From positions 1 to 64,000 of the forward strand of contig JAJYXE010000003.1 of NCBI GenBank assembly GCA_021791145.1: a stretch of 64,000 bases of DNA. The letters run 5' to 3'. The number at the start of each line of letters is the position of its first letter. Positions within the stretch are counted from its first letter, which is position 1. Position numbers and translations under genes: made by a program. Of the stretch, positions 26,668 to 34,876 are shown piece after piece. The notes below the pieces were generated by a model. The model had not been told where the DNA came from, did no database searches, and was given only the letters and a program-made list of their open reading frames with translations. This DNA is from Actinomycetes bacterium. GTDB taxonomy: Bacteria; Actinomycetota; Acidimicrobiia; Acidimicrobiales; RAAP-2.

Positions 26668-27447
26668 TCAGATCACCTTCAGCTGCTCGAGGAAGGCGAT
26701 GATGCGCTGCGCGCCGTCGCCTTCGTCCACCACGATCTCGCCGCCGCCGCGCGCCTCGGCGTCGGCGACGTCGACCACCTCTTGGCGCGCGCCGGCGGCG
26801 CCTACCTCCGAGGCGTCGATGCCGAGGTCGGCGAGGCCGAGCACGTCGATGGGCTTCGACTTGGCCGCCATGATCCCCTTGAAGGACGGGTAGCGGGGCT
26901 CGACCACCCCGGCGGTCACCGTGACCAACGCGGGCAGCGGGCACTCCACGTCGTCGTAGCCGGCCTCGGTCTGCCGCTCGACCCTGAGGGTCGTGCCGTC
27001 GGTGGACACGCGCTTGGCGAAGGTCACCGACGGCATGCCGAGCAGCTCGGCGAGCTGGACGGGCAGCGTCCCGGTGTAGCCATCGGTGGACTCGGTGGCC
27101 GCGACGACGAGGTCCGGCTCGGCGCGGCGGACCGCAGCGGCGAGCACCTTGGCCGTGGAGAGGGCGTCGGACCCCGCGAGCGCGGGATCGCTCACGAGGA
27201 TCGCCTTGGCCGCGCCCATGGCGAGCGCGGTGCGAAGCCCCGAGATCTCGCCGCCCGGGGCCATCGAGACGAGCGTGACGTCGCTCCCTTCGACGTCCCC
27301 GGCCAGTTGCAGGGCCATCTCGACCCCGTAGGAGTCGGCGTCGTCCATGATGAGCTTGCCTGACCGGTCGAGCGTGTAGGTGTCCGGCTGGAGCGACGCC
27401 GGCACGGCCGGGTCCGGGATCTGCTTCACGCAGACGACGACGTGCAT
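26668..27447 (-). CDS. etfB: Electron transfer flavoprotein beta subunit
   Basis: This 259-residue protein starts MHVVVCVKQIPDP, the canonical EtfB N-terminus, at ATG 27447. The upstream in-frame extension is repeat-derived and is rejected. The family signatures DADSYGVEMALQLA, ATESTDGYTGTLPVQLAELLG and the AMP-binding loop region are present. It forms the heterodimer with EtfA, encoded directly downstream. An 11-bp tandem array lies about 60 nt upstream of its start. Confidence 0.96.
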   Translation of the reverse strand: MHVVVCVKQIPDPAVPASLQPDTYTLDRSGKLIMDDADSYGVEMALQLAGDVEGSDVTLVSMAPGGEISGLRTALAMGAAKAILVSDPALAGSDALSTAKVLAAAVRRAEPDLVVAATESTDGYTGTLPVQLAELLGMPSVTFAKRVSTDGTTLRVERQTEAGYDDVECPLPALVTVTAGVVEPRYPSFKGIMAAKSKPIDVLGLADLGIDASEVGAAGARQEVVDVADAEARGGGEIVVDEGDGAQRIIAFLEQLKVI

Positions 27448-27506
27448 GGTCGCATTGTTGACGACGCTGCGCGGTCCTCGCCATTCCGCGCCCGTCCCCA
27501 CCCTCC

Positions 27507-27583
27507 CGCGCCCCATCCGCGCCCCATCCGCGCCCCATCCGCGCCCCATCCGCGCCCCATCCGCGCCCCATCCGCGCCCATCC
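27507..27583. repeat. 11-bp tandem repeat upstream of etfB
   Basis: CGCGCCCCATC is repeated six times perfectly from 27507 plus a shortened copy. The array lies in the spacer between etfB and whiB1 and within the probable etfB leader or promoter. Confidence 0.9.
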
Positions 27584-27857
27584 CGCCTTCCCCGGCGGGT
27601 CGCACGCGCAGCGCGCGTCTGAAGCGTTACGCTCAGGCGAAGTTGTGACGGACAACTGTTTTCGACCTCACAAGTGCCGGGTATAGCAACTCCTGTGACC
27701 TACGGGTGTTGCGCCGCCGGGCCCAGCCGGGGCTCGGCCGCGCAGACGCGTGGGCTCCGGCGCGGCGCTCGGGCTCGGCCCTCCCGGCCTGCGCTCGCGA
27801 GGTGCGGGCACGCCGCGACGACCCCGCCGGAAGAGGAGGGCGGCCACCCGTCACTCC

Positions 27858-27885
27858 TTGCAATTCCGAGTCGTTTGCCTATAAT
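27858..27885 (+). promoter_or_regulatory. Strong sigma70-type promoter of whiB1
   Basis: TTGCAA at 27858-27863, a 16-nt spacer and a perfect TATAAT at 27880-27885. It is the best consensus promoter seen in the window, about 79 nt upstream of the whiB1 ATG. Confidence 0.75.
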
Positions 27886-27931
27886 CCCCAGAGATCGAGA
27901 TCGCACAACGGCTATTGTTTTCGGCCGGATA

Positions 27932-27947
27932 TGTGAATTCGTTCACA
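27932..27947 (+). promoter_or_regulatory. CRP-like palindrome TGTGA-N6-TCACA in the whiB1 leader
   Basis: TGTGAATTCGTTCACA matches the CRP/FNR-family consensus TGTGA-N6-TCACA exactly. It sits about 47 nt downstream of the TATAAT and 3 nt before the GGAGGA ribosome site. In RNA the same bases would form a 6-bp stem with a UUCG loop just before the ribosome site. Either reading implies negative control. Confidence 0.5.
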
Positions 27948-27963
27948 ATCGGAGGACCGACGT

Positions 27964-28302
27964 ATGGCACTGATGTGGAACCGGACGGTCGACTGGGACG
28001 CCGGTGACTGGCGCCGTGTGGCTGCCTGCCGCAACACCGAGCCCGACCTCTTCTTCCCCGTCGGGTCCACGGGCCCGGCGATCGAGCAGATCGAGGCCGC
28101 AAAGCGCGTGTGCCGAACCTGCGAGGCGCTGGAGCCGTGCCTCGACTTCGCGCTGGCGACCAATCAGGAGTCGGGCGTCTGGGGCGGGACCTCCGAGGAG
28201 GAGCGCCGCAAGCTGCGCAAGGTGTGGCTGGCCGCCCGACGCAGCTCGAGCGCGTCCGCCACGCCGTCGCGCTCGATCACCTCGGTGTCCCTCGGGCGCT
28301 GA
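27964..28302 (+). CDS. whiB1: WhiB-family Fe-S transcriptional regulator, WhiB1 type
   Basis: This 112-residue protein carries the WhiB cluster ligands Cys22, Cys50, Cys53 and Cys59 and the GVWGG turn at 71-75, followed by the basic EERRKLRK tail. WhiB1 proteins bind a [4Fe-4S] cluster that reacts with nitric oxide and interact with the main sigma factor. Assignment to WhiB1 rests on length, the N-terminal W..ACR pattern and the adjacent convergent pdtaS, as in mycobacteria. GGAGGA precedes the ATG. The Ser-rich C-terminal tail (from about 93) is an addition. Confidence 0.92.
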   Translation: MALMWNRTVDWDAGDWRRVAACRNTEPDLFFPVGSTGPAIEQIEAAKRVCRTCEALEPCLDFALATNQESGVWGGTSEEERRKLRKVWLAARRSSSASATPSRSITSVSLGR

Positions 28303-28359
28303 GCACGCCGGGCAGCCGAGCTCCCGGCCCATCGCTCAGCGTCCGCTCAGCGTCGGCGC

Positions 28360-29877
28360 TCAGCGCTGCGACGGCGGGAGCCGGATCTCTACGACGGTGC
28401 CCCCGCCCTCGGCGGTGCCCATCGTGATGGAGCCGCCGAGCTGGCTCACCACGAGGTCGCGGACGATCGACAGTCCGAGGCTGGTCGTGCGCTCGATGTC
28501 GAATCCGGGCTCGAGCCCCCGGCCGTCGTCTCGGACGGTGACCTCGAGGCCCCGGGCCCCGTGCGCGAGGGTCACCTTCACGTGGCCGACCGGCTGGGCC
28601 TGGGCCCCTGTGCCGTTCCCGTCGCGGTCGCGGTCGGCGCCCGCGGAGCCGCTCACCGCGCCAAACGCGTGCTCGACCGCGTTCTGCAGGATCTCCGCGA
28701 GGGTGACGGCGAGAGGGGTGGCGACGTCGGCGGTCACCTCGCCGAGATCGCCCTCGACGGTGATCTCGACAGGGTTCGACGAGACGACCGAGTCCTGGGC
28801 CATCCGCACGAGCGACCCGACGATGTCGTCGAAGGGCACCTGGTCGCCCGGGTCTCTCGACAGGATCTCGTGGACCACCGCGATCGACCGCACTCGCCGC
28901 TCGGCCTCCTGCAGCGCTGCCTTGCCGTCGGCAGACGAGAGGCGTCTCGCCTGCAGACTGAGGAGCGAGGAGATCGTCTGAAGGTTGTTCTTGACCCGGT
29001 GGTGCACCTCTCGGATCGCGGCGTCCTTCGAGAGGAGCAGGCGGTCGAGCCGGCGCACGTCGGTGACGTCGCGAAGCAGGATCACCGCGCCGTTGGCGAC
29101 GTGGTGGCGCAGGAGGGGGATGCACTGCACCAGCACGATCACGTCGGGTCGGCGCTCCACCTCCTCGACGACCGGGCGGCAGGCGGTGAGCGCCCAGCGC
29201 ACCGCCGACGTCTCGACGCCGAGCTCTGTGAAGTCGTGCCCCTCGGGGGTCGAGTAGACGCCCATGCGGTGGAGGGCGTTGATCGCGTTGGGTGACGCGA
29301 ATTCGATGCGGCCCGCGCCGTCGACGAGCACGAACCCGTCGCCGACCCTCGGCGTCTCCTCGGTGCCCACGTCCTCCTCTGCGAAGGGGAACTCCCCGTC
29401 GATGATCATCTGCACGAGCCGGCCGAACACGTCGAAGTAGTTCTTCTCGTACATGCTGATCGGGGTCGCCACCGCCCGCGAGTACACGCGCACCATCACC
29501 GCGATCTCCCTGTCGCCGAAGCGCACGGGGACGTTCTCGACGGGCACCGACTCGCCGATCAAGGGGTGGTGGACCGCGCCTCGGACGACCTCCCCTCGCT
29601 CCAGCGCCGCGGCGGCCAACGACCACGACGACCGCCGCACGGTCTGTCCCACGAGGTCCTCCTCGAGCAGCGTCGGGCGGTTGCTCGGCCGGATCTGGCC
29701 CATCACGACGAACCCGGGCTCTTCCCCGGGGATCGGCGAGGTCGGAACGACGAGCAGGAGGTCCGAAAAGGACAGGTCGGCGAGGACCGACCAGGACCCG
29801 AGGAGCCGCTGGAGGTGCGCGAGCTCGGACGGGGTGAGATCGGTGCAGGTGAGCGCGAGCTCCGCCGGCGTCGTCAC
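28360..29877 (-). CDS. pdtaS: PdtaS-type cytosolic sensor histidine kinase
   Basis: This 505-residue protein (GTG 29877) has an N-terminal GAF-like domain (about 1-150), a PAS domain (about 170-280) and a HisKA_2 domain with EVHHRVKNNLQTISSLL, His292 being the likely phosphorylation site. A C-terminal HATPase has NAVEHAFG, DDGRGLEPGF and SLGLSIVRDLV. No membrane segments are seen, so it is cytosolic. In mycobacteria PdtaS phosphorylates the RNA-binding antiterminator PdtaR; that partner is not in this window. Its GTG overlaps the PHP gene stop by 4 nt. It converges with whiB1 over 57 nt. A Gly/Asp/Arg-rich insertion lies inside the HATPase domain. Confidence 0.92.
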   Translation of the reverse strand: MTTPAELALTCTDLTPSELAHLQRLLGSWSVLADLSFSDLLLVVPTSPIPGEEPGFVVMGQIRPSNRPTLLEEDLVGQTVRRSSWSLAAAALERGEVVRGAVHHPLIGESVPVENVPVRFGDREIAVMVRVYSRAVATPISMYEKNYFDVFGRLVQMIIDGEFPFAEEDVGTEETPRVGDGFVLVDGAGRIEFASPNAINALHRMGVYSTPEGHDFTELGVETSAVRWALTACRPVVEEVERRPDVIVLVQCIPLLRHHVANGAVILLRDVTDVRRLDRLLLSKDAAIREVHHRVKNNLQTISSLLSLQARRLSSADGKAALQEAERRVRSIAVVHEILSRDPGDQVPFDDIVGSLVRMAQDSVVSSNPVEITVEGDLGEVTADVATPLAVTLAEILQNAVEHAFGAVSGSAGADRDRDGNGTGAQAQPVGHVKVTLAHGARGLEVTVRDDGRGLEPGFDIERTTSLGLSIVRDLVVSQLGGSITMGTAEGGGTVVEIRLPPSQR

Positions 29878-30866
29878 GGCCAGGCCTTTGCTGGGGGCGG
29901 GCCGGCGGCATGCGGTCCGGCGGGCTGCGGTCCGGCGGGCTGCGGGCCGGCGAGCTGCGGGCCGGCAGGCTGCGGGCCGGCGAGCGCGAGCGTGTGCGGC
30001 TGGCGGCGGCGGAAGCCGGTCACGTGCCTGACGCCGACCGACGCGAGGAGCTGGTGGAGCTCGCCGACGCGGTCGGCCACGTGCGAGAGGCGGTGCGCGT
30101 CCGACGCCGTGGTGAACGGCACCGCGCGCGCGGCCAACCGAGCAAGGAGCCCCTCCGCCGGGTACTGCTCGGCCACCGGCTTGCGCCAGCCCGCCGAGGA
30201 CACCTCGGCCGCCATCCCGCTCTTGGCGGTGGCCTCCGCGATCCGGTCCCACCACTCCTCGGGGTGCCCGGGCACCCGTCCGGCGACCTTGATCACGTCG
30301 GGATGTGCGAACACGTCGCACACGCCCGTCTCCGACAGCTCGACAAGGGCGCCGGTGTACGCGTCCCAGCAGCTGTCGACCTGCCTCGTCGACCACTCAG
30401 CCATGGAGACCGCGTCCTCGAGGTCGTCGAAGCGCCAGCCGTCGACCCAGTGGACCGAACCCAAGAGGACGTCGAAGGGGTACTGGTCGAGCAGTGCCGC
30501 CACTTCCGCCATCCGGCCGCGGTAGTAGTCGACCTCGAGACCGAGGACGACGGGAAGGCCCTGGCGCTTCGCCTCCAGGACGGTCTCGACGTAGCGGTCG
30601 AGGTCGGCCGCCACGTGGAACCGCCAGTACTCGGCCATCGACCGGCGCAGGTGGACGGGCACGTCCTCGTCGTCCCAGAAGCCGCCGAGGAGCCGATCGG
30701 CCTGGACGAAGCGGAAGAGGTGCTCGGTGAGGGCGACCTCGGCGACCCCGGCCCGCTCGGCGCGCTCGCAGTAGGCGGCCACCTGTGCGATCGCGAGGGG
30801 CGCGTCGCGCTGGGAGTGCGGCCACAGGTGCAGGTGGTAGTCGAGCACCGACGTATTCCAGTCCAT
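29874..30866 (-). CDS. PHP-domain phosphoesterase (histidinol-phosphatase-like)
   Basis: This 330-residue protein has the PHP metal motifs DYHLHLWPHS (residues about 9-18), EVALTEH, GLEVDYYRG, GSVHWVDGW, VFAHPDVIK and TTASDAHRL. The family hydrolyses phosphate esters, for example histidinol phosphate, with a trinuclear metal site. Other PHP proteins have unknown substrates. No his genes are near. The last 40 residues are a repeat of AGPQP units encoded by a tandem array and probably carry no fold. The gene is translationally coupled to pdtaS by a GTGA overlap, which is unusual and may link it to kinase signalling. Confidence 0.85.
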   Translation of the reverse strand: MDWNTSVLDYHLHLWPHSQRDAPLAIAQVAAYCERAERAGVAEVALTEHLFRFVQADRLLGGFWDDEDVPVHLRRSMAEYWRFHVAADLDRYVETVLEAKRQGLPVVLGLEVDYYRGRMAEVAALLDQYPFDVLLGSVHWVDGWRFDDLEDAVSMAEWSTRQVDSCWDAYTGALVELSETGVCDVFAHPDVIKVAGRVPGHPEEWWDRIAEATAKSGMAAEVSSAGWRKPVAEQYPAEGLLARLAARAVPFTTASDAHRLSHVADRVGELHQLLASVGVRHVTGFRRRQPHTLALAGPQPAGPQLAGPQPAGPQPAGPHAAGPPPAKAWP

Positions 30867-30914
30867 CCGGCCCGCGCGACGGTGTCATGGCGCCATGCGG
30901 TCCCCTCGTCCCGG

Positions 30915-32312
30915 TCAGCTCCACATCATCGCGCCCAGACCGAGGAGCCCTTCCATGTCGACGATGTCGGCGTCGAAGAACGGCACGGTGGCGAGCACCT
31001 CGGGCCTCGTGGCGAGCTCCGCCTGCTGCTCGGCCTCGCGCCGAGCGACGACGCCGAAGTTCAAGAAGCTCTCTGCGACCTCGCCGAGGACCCGCGCCGT
31101 GAGGTCGGGGTCCGTGCCGAGCCGCCCGCCGAGCCGTTCGGCGACCGACGGCGCGCCGTCGCGCAGCTGCTCGGCGAGCGTGGCGGCGTCCCGGTCTCGG
31201 AAGTACGCCGGGAGCACCTTGTTCAAGATGATCGCCCCGAGAGGCAGCTTCCGCGCGACCAGCGCCCTGGCGAAGTACTCGGCCTCGCGCACCGGCGTGG
31301 CCTCGAGGGTCGACACCACGAGGAACGTCGTGCGCCGGTCCGCCAGCAACCGCGTGACCGCCTCGGCCCGCTCGACGAAGCCCGAGTACATCGATTGGAA
31401 GAGGAGGAAGAACTCCGCGATGTCGCCGAGGAACTGCGTGCCGAGGATCCGGTCGGCCACCTGGTAGAAGGGGCGCGAGGCGAGGTTGACGACGCGCGAG
31501 CGGTAGGACGCCGTGAGCCAGCGCAGCAGCCGGCTCGAGAAGAAGTCCGCCATGCGCGCGGGCGCGTCGAGGAAGTCGATGGCGTTGCGGGTCGGCGCGG
31601 TGTCCACGACGATGAGGTCGTACTTGCCCTGTGCATGCAGATCGAAGAGGCGCTCCATCGCGATGTAGTCATGGCTCTGGACGAAGCGGCCGGAGATGTT
31701 GCGGTAGAGCGGGTTCGCCAGGATCTTGTCGCGGGTGCGGGCGTCGGGCGCGTGCCGTCGGATGAGCGCGTCCCAGCTTTCCTTGGTGTCGAGCATCGCC
31801 GCCCAGAGCTCGCCGCGCGGCGACGACCCGGTGACGGCGCGGAACAGCTCGTCGGGCACACGCCGCTCCGTGTTGCCGAGGCCGTGGACGAGGAGGCCGT
31901 CCTGCAGGGTGCCCCCGCCCGCCTGGGTACGGCCGCCGCCCGGCCGGCCCGACAGGCCCAGCGCGTCGGCGAGGCGACGCGCGGGGTCGATGGTGAGCAC
32001 GAGGACGCGGCCCCCGTGGTGGTAGGCGGCCATCGCAGCGGTCGCAGCAGCCGTGGTCGTCTTCCCCACCCCGCCCGGACCGCACGCGATCACGATCTCC
32101 TTCGAGGCGACCAGCCCGTCGAGCGTCCCGTCCTTGGGGCGCCCCGGTGGCTGCGCGGGGTCGTCGAGGTCTTCCGGGCGCGCGGGCGCTGCGCCTTCGT
32201 CACGCTGCCCTCGCCGGCCCGGCGCGCGCGTCTGGCGGCCGGGCGTGCCCGAACGCCGTGCCAGGCCCGGCATGCCGGAAAGGCCGGGGAGGCTCGTGAG
32301 TCGGGGCGTCAC
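30915..32312 (-). CDS. ArsA/GET3-like P-loop ATPase, second of pair (Rv3680-like)
   Basis: This 465-residue protein (GTG 32312) has a Walker A CGPGGVGKTTTAAA, an intermediate TIDPARRL, and DLIVVDTAPTRNAIDFLD, as in ArsA and Get3. These ATPases work as dimers or heterodimers. Mycobacterial Rv3679/Rv3680 are the closest named pair by order and sequence type. The first about 60 residues are Gly/Pro/Arg-rich and repeat-like, and may not fold. Its start overlaps the stop of the first ATPase by 4 nt, so the two subunits are made in equal amounts. The function, whether ion transport or protein targeting, is not settled. Confidence 0.88.
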   Translation of the reverse strand: MTPRLTSLPGLSGMPGLARRSGTPGRQTRAPGRRGQRDEGAAPARPEDLDDPAQPPGRPKDGTLDGLVASKEIVIACGPGGVGKTTTAAATAAMAAYHHGGRVLVLTIDPARRLADALGLSGRPGGGRTQAGGGTLQDGLLVHGLGNTERRVPDELFRAVTGSSPRGELWAAMLDTKESWDALIRRHAPDARTRDKILANPLYRNISGRFVQSHDYIAMERLFDLHAQGKYDLIVVDTAPTRNAIDFLDAPARMADFFSSRLLRWLTASYRSRVVNLASRPFYQVADRILGTQFLGDIAEFFLLFQSMYSGFVERAEAVTRLLADRRTTFLVVSTLEATPVREAEYFARALVARKLPLGAIILNKVLPAYFRDRDAATLAEQLRDGAPSVAERLGGRLGTDPDLTARVLGEVAESFLNFGVVARREAEQQAELATRPEVLATVPFFDADIVDMEGLLGLGAMMWS

Positions 32313-33289
32313 AGGCCGAGCTCCTCTCCGAGCGCCGCGGCGACCTGGTGCATCGAGCGAAGGCCGTGCGCGCGTGCGAAGAGATAGGGCACGTAGAGCA
32401 CGGGAGGGGCCGCCGCGTCGGCGGAGGCCGCCTCGGTCGCGAGCCCTTCGCGCAGGCGCTGGAGGTGCTCGGCACGCGTCCTGCGCATGGTCACCGCGAG
32501 GCGTGCACCCTCGAGCAGCGGCTCCGCGTCACCGCCGAGCAGCTTCGAGACCTCCGCTGCGTGGGCGTAGACCGCGTCGAAGACCTCCTCTTCGTGCAGA
32601 CCGAACAGCTCGGGCAGCACGCGGTTGACGACCACGGCGGACAGCTCCACCGTCGTCTCGGCGCGGATGCGCGCGGCCAGCTCGAGGGTCTCGTTCACCG
32701 GCATCTCCTCGGGCGTCGTGACGGCGACCAGGCCGGTGCGGCGGCGGTCCGAGAGGATCTCGAGCATCCAGTCGGTCTGCGAGCGGATCAGCCCCACCTT
32801 CACCAGGTCGTTGATCGCCTGGGGCGCGGCGAGCTGGCTCACGATGTGGCCGGTGGCCGCGGCGTCGACGACGACGAGGTCGTAGTTGCGCTCGCGCACC
32901 TCGTAGCAGAGCTTGCCGACCGTCAAGATCTCCCGCACCCCTGGTGCTGCCGCTGCGACGAAGTCGAGCGCCTTGGCGAGGGGGCCCAGCCTGGTCGCGA
33001 CAGGGATCCGGAGCTGCAGCTTGAGGTACTCCCGCAACGACGCCTCGGTGTCCATGGACATGGCCACCACCCCGGGCGCGACCTCGCGCCCGGCGAAGTC
33101 CGTCGGGGCCGCTTCGAAGAGCGAAGTCAGGTCCCCTTTCGCGTCGACCTCGCACGCGAGCACGTGCTTGCCGCGACCCGCAGCGAGCTGGGCGAGCGCG
33201 GCTGCGACCGTGGTCTTTCCCGTCCCGCCCTTCCCGGTGACGAAGAGCAGCCGGTGGTCCAGGAGCGGGAACGGCCGAGCGTCAACCAC
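32309..33289 (-). CDS. ArsA/GET3-like P-loop ATPase, first of pair (Rv3679-like)
   Basis: This 326-residue protein starts at GTG 33289. Walker A is FVTGKGGTGKTTVAAAL. CEVDAKGDLTSLF and DLVVVDAAATGHIVSQL are the switch regions of the ArsA/Get3 group. It is followed with a 4-nt overlap by its paralogue, and preceded 22 nt away by the small DUF3107 gene. The pair plus DUF3107 probably form one operon. The extended frame upstream is on the opposite side of the DUF3107 gene and is not used. Confidence 0.88.
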   Translation of the reverse strand: MVDARPFPLLDHRLLFVTGKGGTGKTTVAAALAQLAAGRGKHVLACEVDAKGDLTSLFEAAPTDFAGREVAPGVVAMSMDTEASLREYLKLQLRIPVATRLGPLAKALDFVAAAAPGVREILTVGKLCYEVRERNYDLVVVDAAATGHIVSQLAAPQAINDLVKVGLIRSQTDWMLEILSDRRRTGLVAVTTPEEMPVNETLELAARIRAETTVELSAVVVNRVLPELFGLHEEEVFDAVYAHAAEVSKLLGGDAEPLLEGARLAVTMRRTRAEHLQRLREGLATEAASADAAAPPVLYVPYLFARAHGLRSMHQVAAALGEELGL

Positions 33290-33311
33290 GAAAGCCCGCT
33301 CCCTCCGGCCC

Positions 33312-33545
33312 CTACGGCGCGCCGAAGCCGACGCGGCGGTCGGGAGTGGGCGCACCGACCTCGACGTAGGCGACCTTGGCGACCGGGACGCCGACGCGCC
33401 GGCCCCGCCGGTCGGTGAGCCACAGCACTGCGTCACCCGCCAGCGCGGCCTCGATGTCGGCCAGCAGCTTGTCGCGGTCCGCGTCCTCGCCGAGCTCCAC
33501 CTCGAGCTCCTTCGGGGTCTGGAAGATCCCGATCCGTACGTCCAC
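33312..33545 (-). CDS. DUF3107 small protein
   Basis: This 77-residue protein (GTG 33545) reads DVRIGIFQTPKELEVELGED at the start and matches the DUF3107 family, small acidic proteins conserved across actinobacteria (mycobacterial TB9.4/Rv3208A type). Function unknown. It lies 22 nt upstream of the ArsA-like pair and is divergent from the dGTPase-like gene, with a 105-bp spacer. Confidence 0.85.
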   Translation of the reverse strand: MDVRIGIFQTPKELEVELGEDADRDKLLADIEAALAGDAVLWLTDRRGRRVGVPVAKVAYVEVGAPTPDRRVGFGAP

Positions 33546-33650
33546 GCTGGCTCCTCGGTCGTGTGGCACCCGGGCGGGCGCCGCCTGTGCTGCCCCCGGA
33601 CGGTGCGGGCGGCCCCACCGACGATACAGCGCCGCGGCAGACTCTCCTTC

Positions 33651-34778
33651 ATGGACCGTGCGCAGCGCTGGGCGTCCACGATGGAGGGCTTCTCGAGCGG
33701 TGACGTGCGGTACGCGCACGGCGACGCGGCGGCGGTCGTGCCGCCAGCCGCCCCGCCGGGCCTCGCCGGCGCCAGGCGCGAGGCGCGCGAGCAGGCTGAG
33801 GCCGAGGCGCTCGCGCCCGGGGCGACCCGCAGCTGCGGCGCGGGGGCACGGCCGCACCCCGAGGAGCCCGACTTGTGGCGGACCTGCTTCGAGCGGGACC
33901 GGGACCGGATCCTCCATTCCACCGCCTTCCGCCGCCTTGCCGGGAAGACCCAGGTCTTCGTCTTCCCCGAGGACCATCAGCGGACCCGGCTCACCCACGC
34001 GCTCGAGGTGGCGCAGGTCGCGGTCAGCGTCGCCCGCGCCTGCCGGCTGAACGTGGCGCTCGCCGAGGCAATCGCGCTCGGGCACGACTGCGGCCACGGT
34101 CCTGGCGGCCACGCGAGCGAGGACGCGCTCGACCCGTTCCTGCCCGGCGGGTTCGACCACGCGCCCTGGGGCGCGGACGTGTCGTTGTCGGGGTTGAACC
34201 TGTGCGCCGAGACCGCCGACGGCATCCGCAACCACAGTTGGTCGAGGCCGGCGCCGGCGACCGTGGAGGGGGAGGTCGTGAGCTGGGCAGACCGCATCGC
34301 CTACGTCTGCCACGACTGGGAGGACGCGGTGCTCGCAGGCGTGGTCTCCGGCTCGATGCTGCCCGAGGTGGTCCAGGAGCGGTGCGGGCGCCGGCGCAGC
34401 GCGCAGCTCGGCGCGTTCATCGATGCGCTGGCCCGCACGATCCTCGACACCGGACGCGTCGGGATGGACGCGCTGACGGCTGACGCACTCGCGGCCTTCC
34501 GGGCTGCCAACTACGAGCACATCTACCTGAGGGAGGCGTCGGTCGCCCAGGCACGGGCCGTCGTCGCGGTGCTCCGCGCGCTCGTCGAGCACTACATCGA
34601 CCGGCCCAATGCGATCCCCGCGGTGAAAGAGGCCGGCGGGATGGGCGCGGGCGAGCCACGCGCGGTCGAGGCTGCCGTCGCCTATGTCGCGGGCATGACG
34701 GACCGCTACGCCTTCCGACAGGCGGTGGCGCTCCTCGGCTGGGATCCTGCCAAGCTGCCGCGGGGCATCGACGGGTAG
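33651..34778 (+). CDS. Deoxyguanosine triphosphate triphosphohydrolase-like HD protein
   Basis: This 375-residue protein carries the dGTPase-type HD pattern: FRRLAGKTQVF, RTRLTHALEVAQV, ALGHDCGHGPGGHASE and SWADRIAYVCHD with the final Asp. The family cleaves dNTPs to deoxynucleoside and triphosphate, controlling pool size. The N-terminal 70 residues (Ala/Arg-rich) are variable. ATG 33651 is used, and ATG 33681 (MEGFSSGDVRYAHG) is a plausible alternative. The gene is monocistronic and convergent with the acylase. Confidence 0.92.
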   Translation: MDRAQRWASTMEGFSSGDVRYAHGDAAAVVPPAAPPGLAGARREAREQAEAEALAPGATRSCGAGARPHPEEPDLWRTCFERDRDRILHSTAFRRLAGKTQVFVFPEDHQRTRLTHALEVAQVAVSVARACRLNVALAEAIALGHDCGHGPGGHASEDALDPFLPGGFDHAPWGADVSLSGLNLCAETADGIRNHSWSRPAPATVEGEVVSWADRIAYVCHDWEDAVLAGVVSGSMLPEVVQERCGRRRSAQLGAFIDALARTILDTGRVGMDALTADALAAFRAANYEHIYLREASVAQARAVVAVLRALVEHYIDRPNAIPAVKEAGGMGAGEPRAVEAAVAYVAGMTDRYAFRQAVALLGWDPAKLPRGIDG

Positions 34779-34876
34779 GCGCTCGGGTGCGGCGTGGTGC
34801 GGCGCGGTCGGGCGTCCTCGGGCATCCAGCGGACCGGTCGCTCGTTGCTACCCCGGGGTGCGGTCAGACCTCTTCA

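Larger units (their letters stand above)
27448..27963. other. Divergent regulatory region between etfB and whiB1
   Basis: A 516-bp gene-free stretch. From left to right it holds the 11-bp array, an inverted TTGTGA/TCACAA pair (27642-27674) with wide spacing, a GC-rich stretch, and an unusually A/T-rich whiB1 promoter zone at 27855-27960. No RNA gene was recognised. Confidence 0.6.

Noticed and set aside
27448..27549. Longer etfB start with GWGADGARMGRG repeats
   Set aside because: It is encoded by the 11-bp tandem array; the conserved MHVVVCVKQIPDP start is internal.
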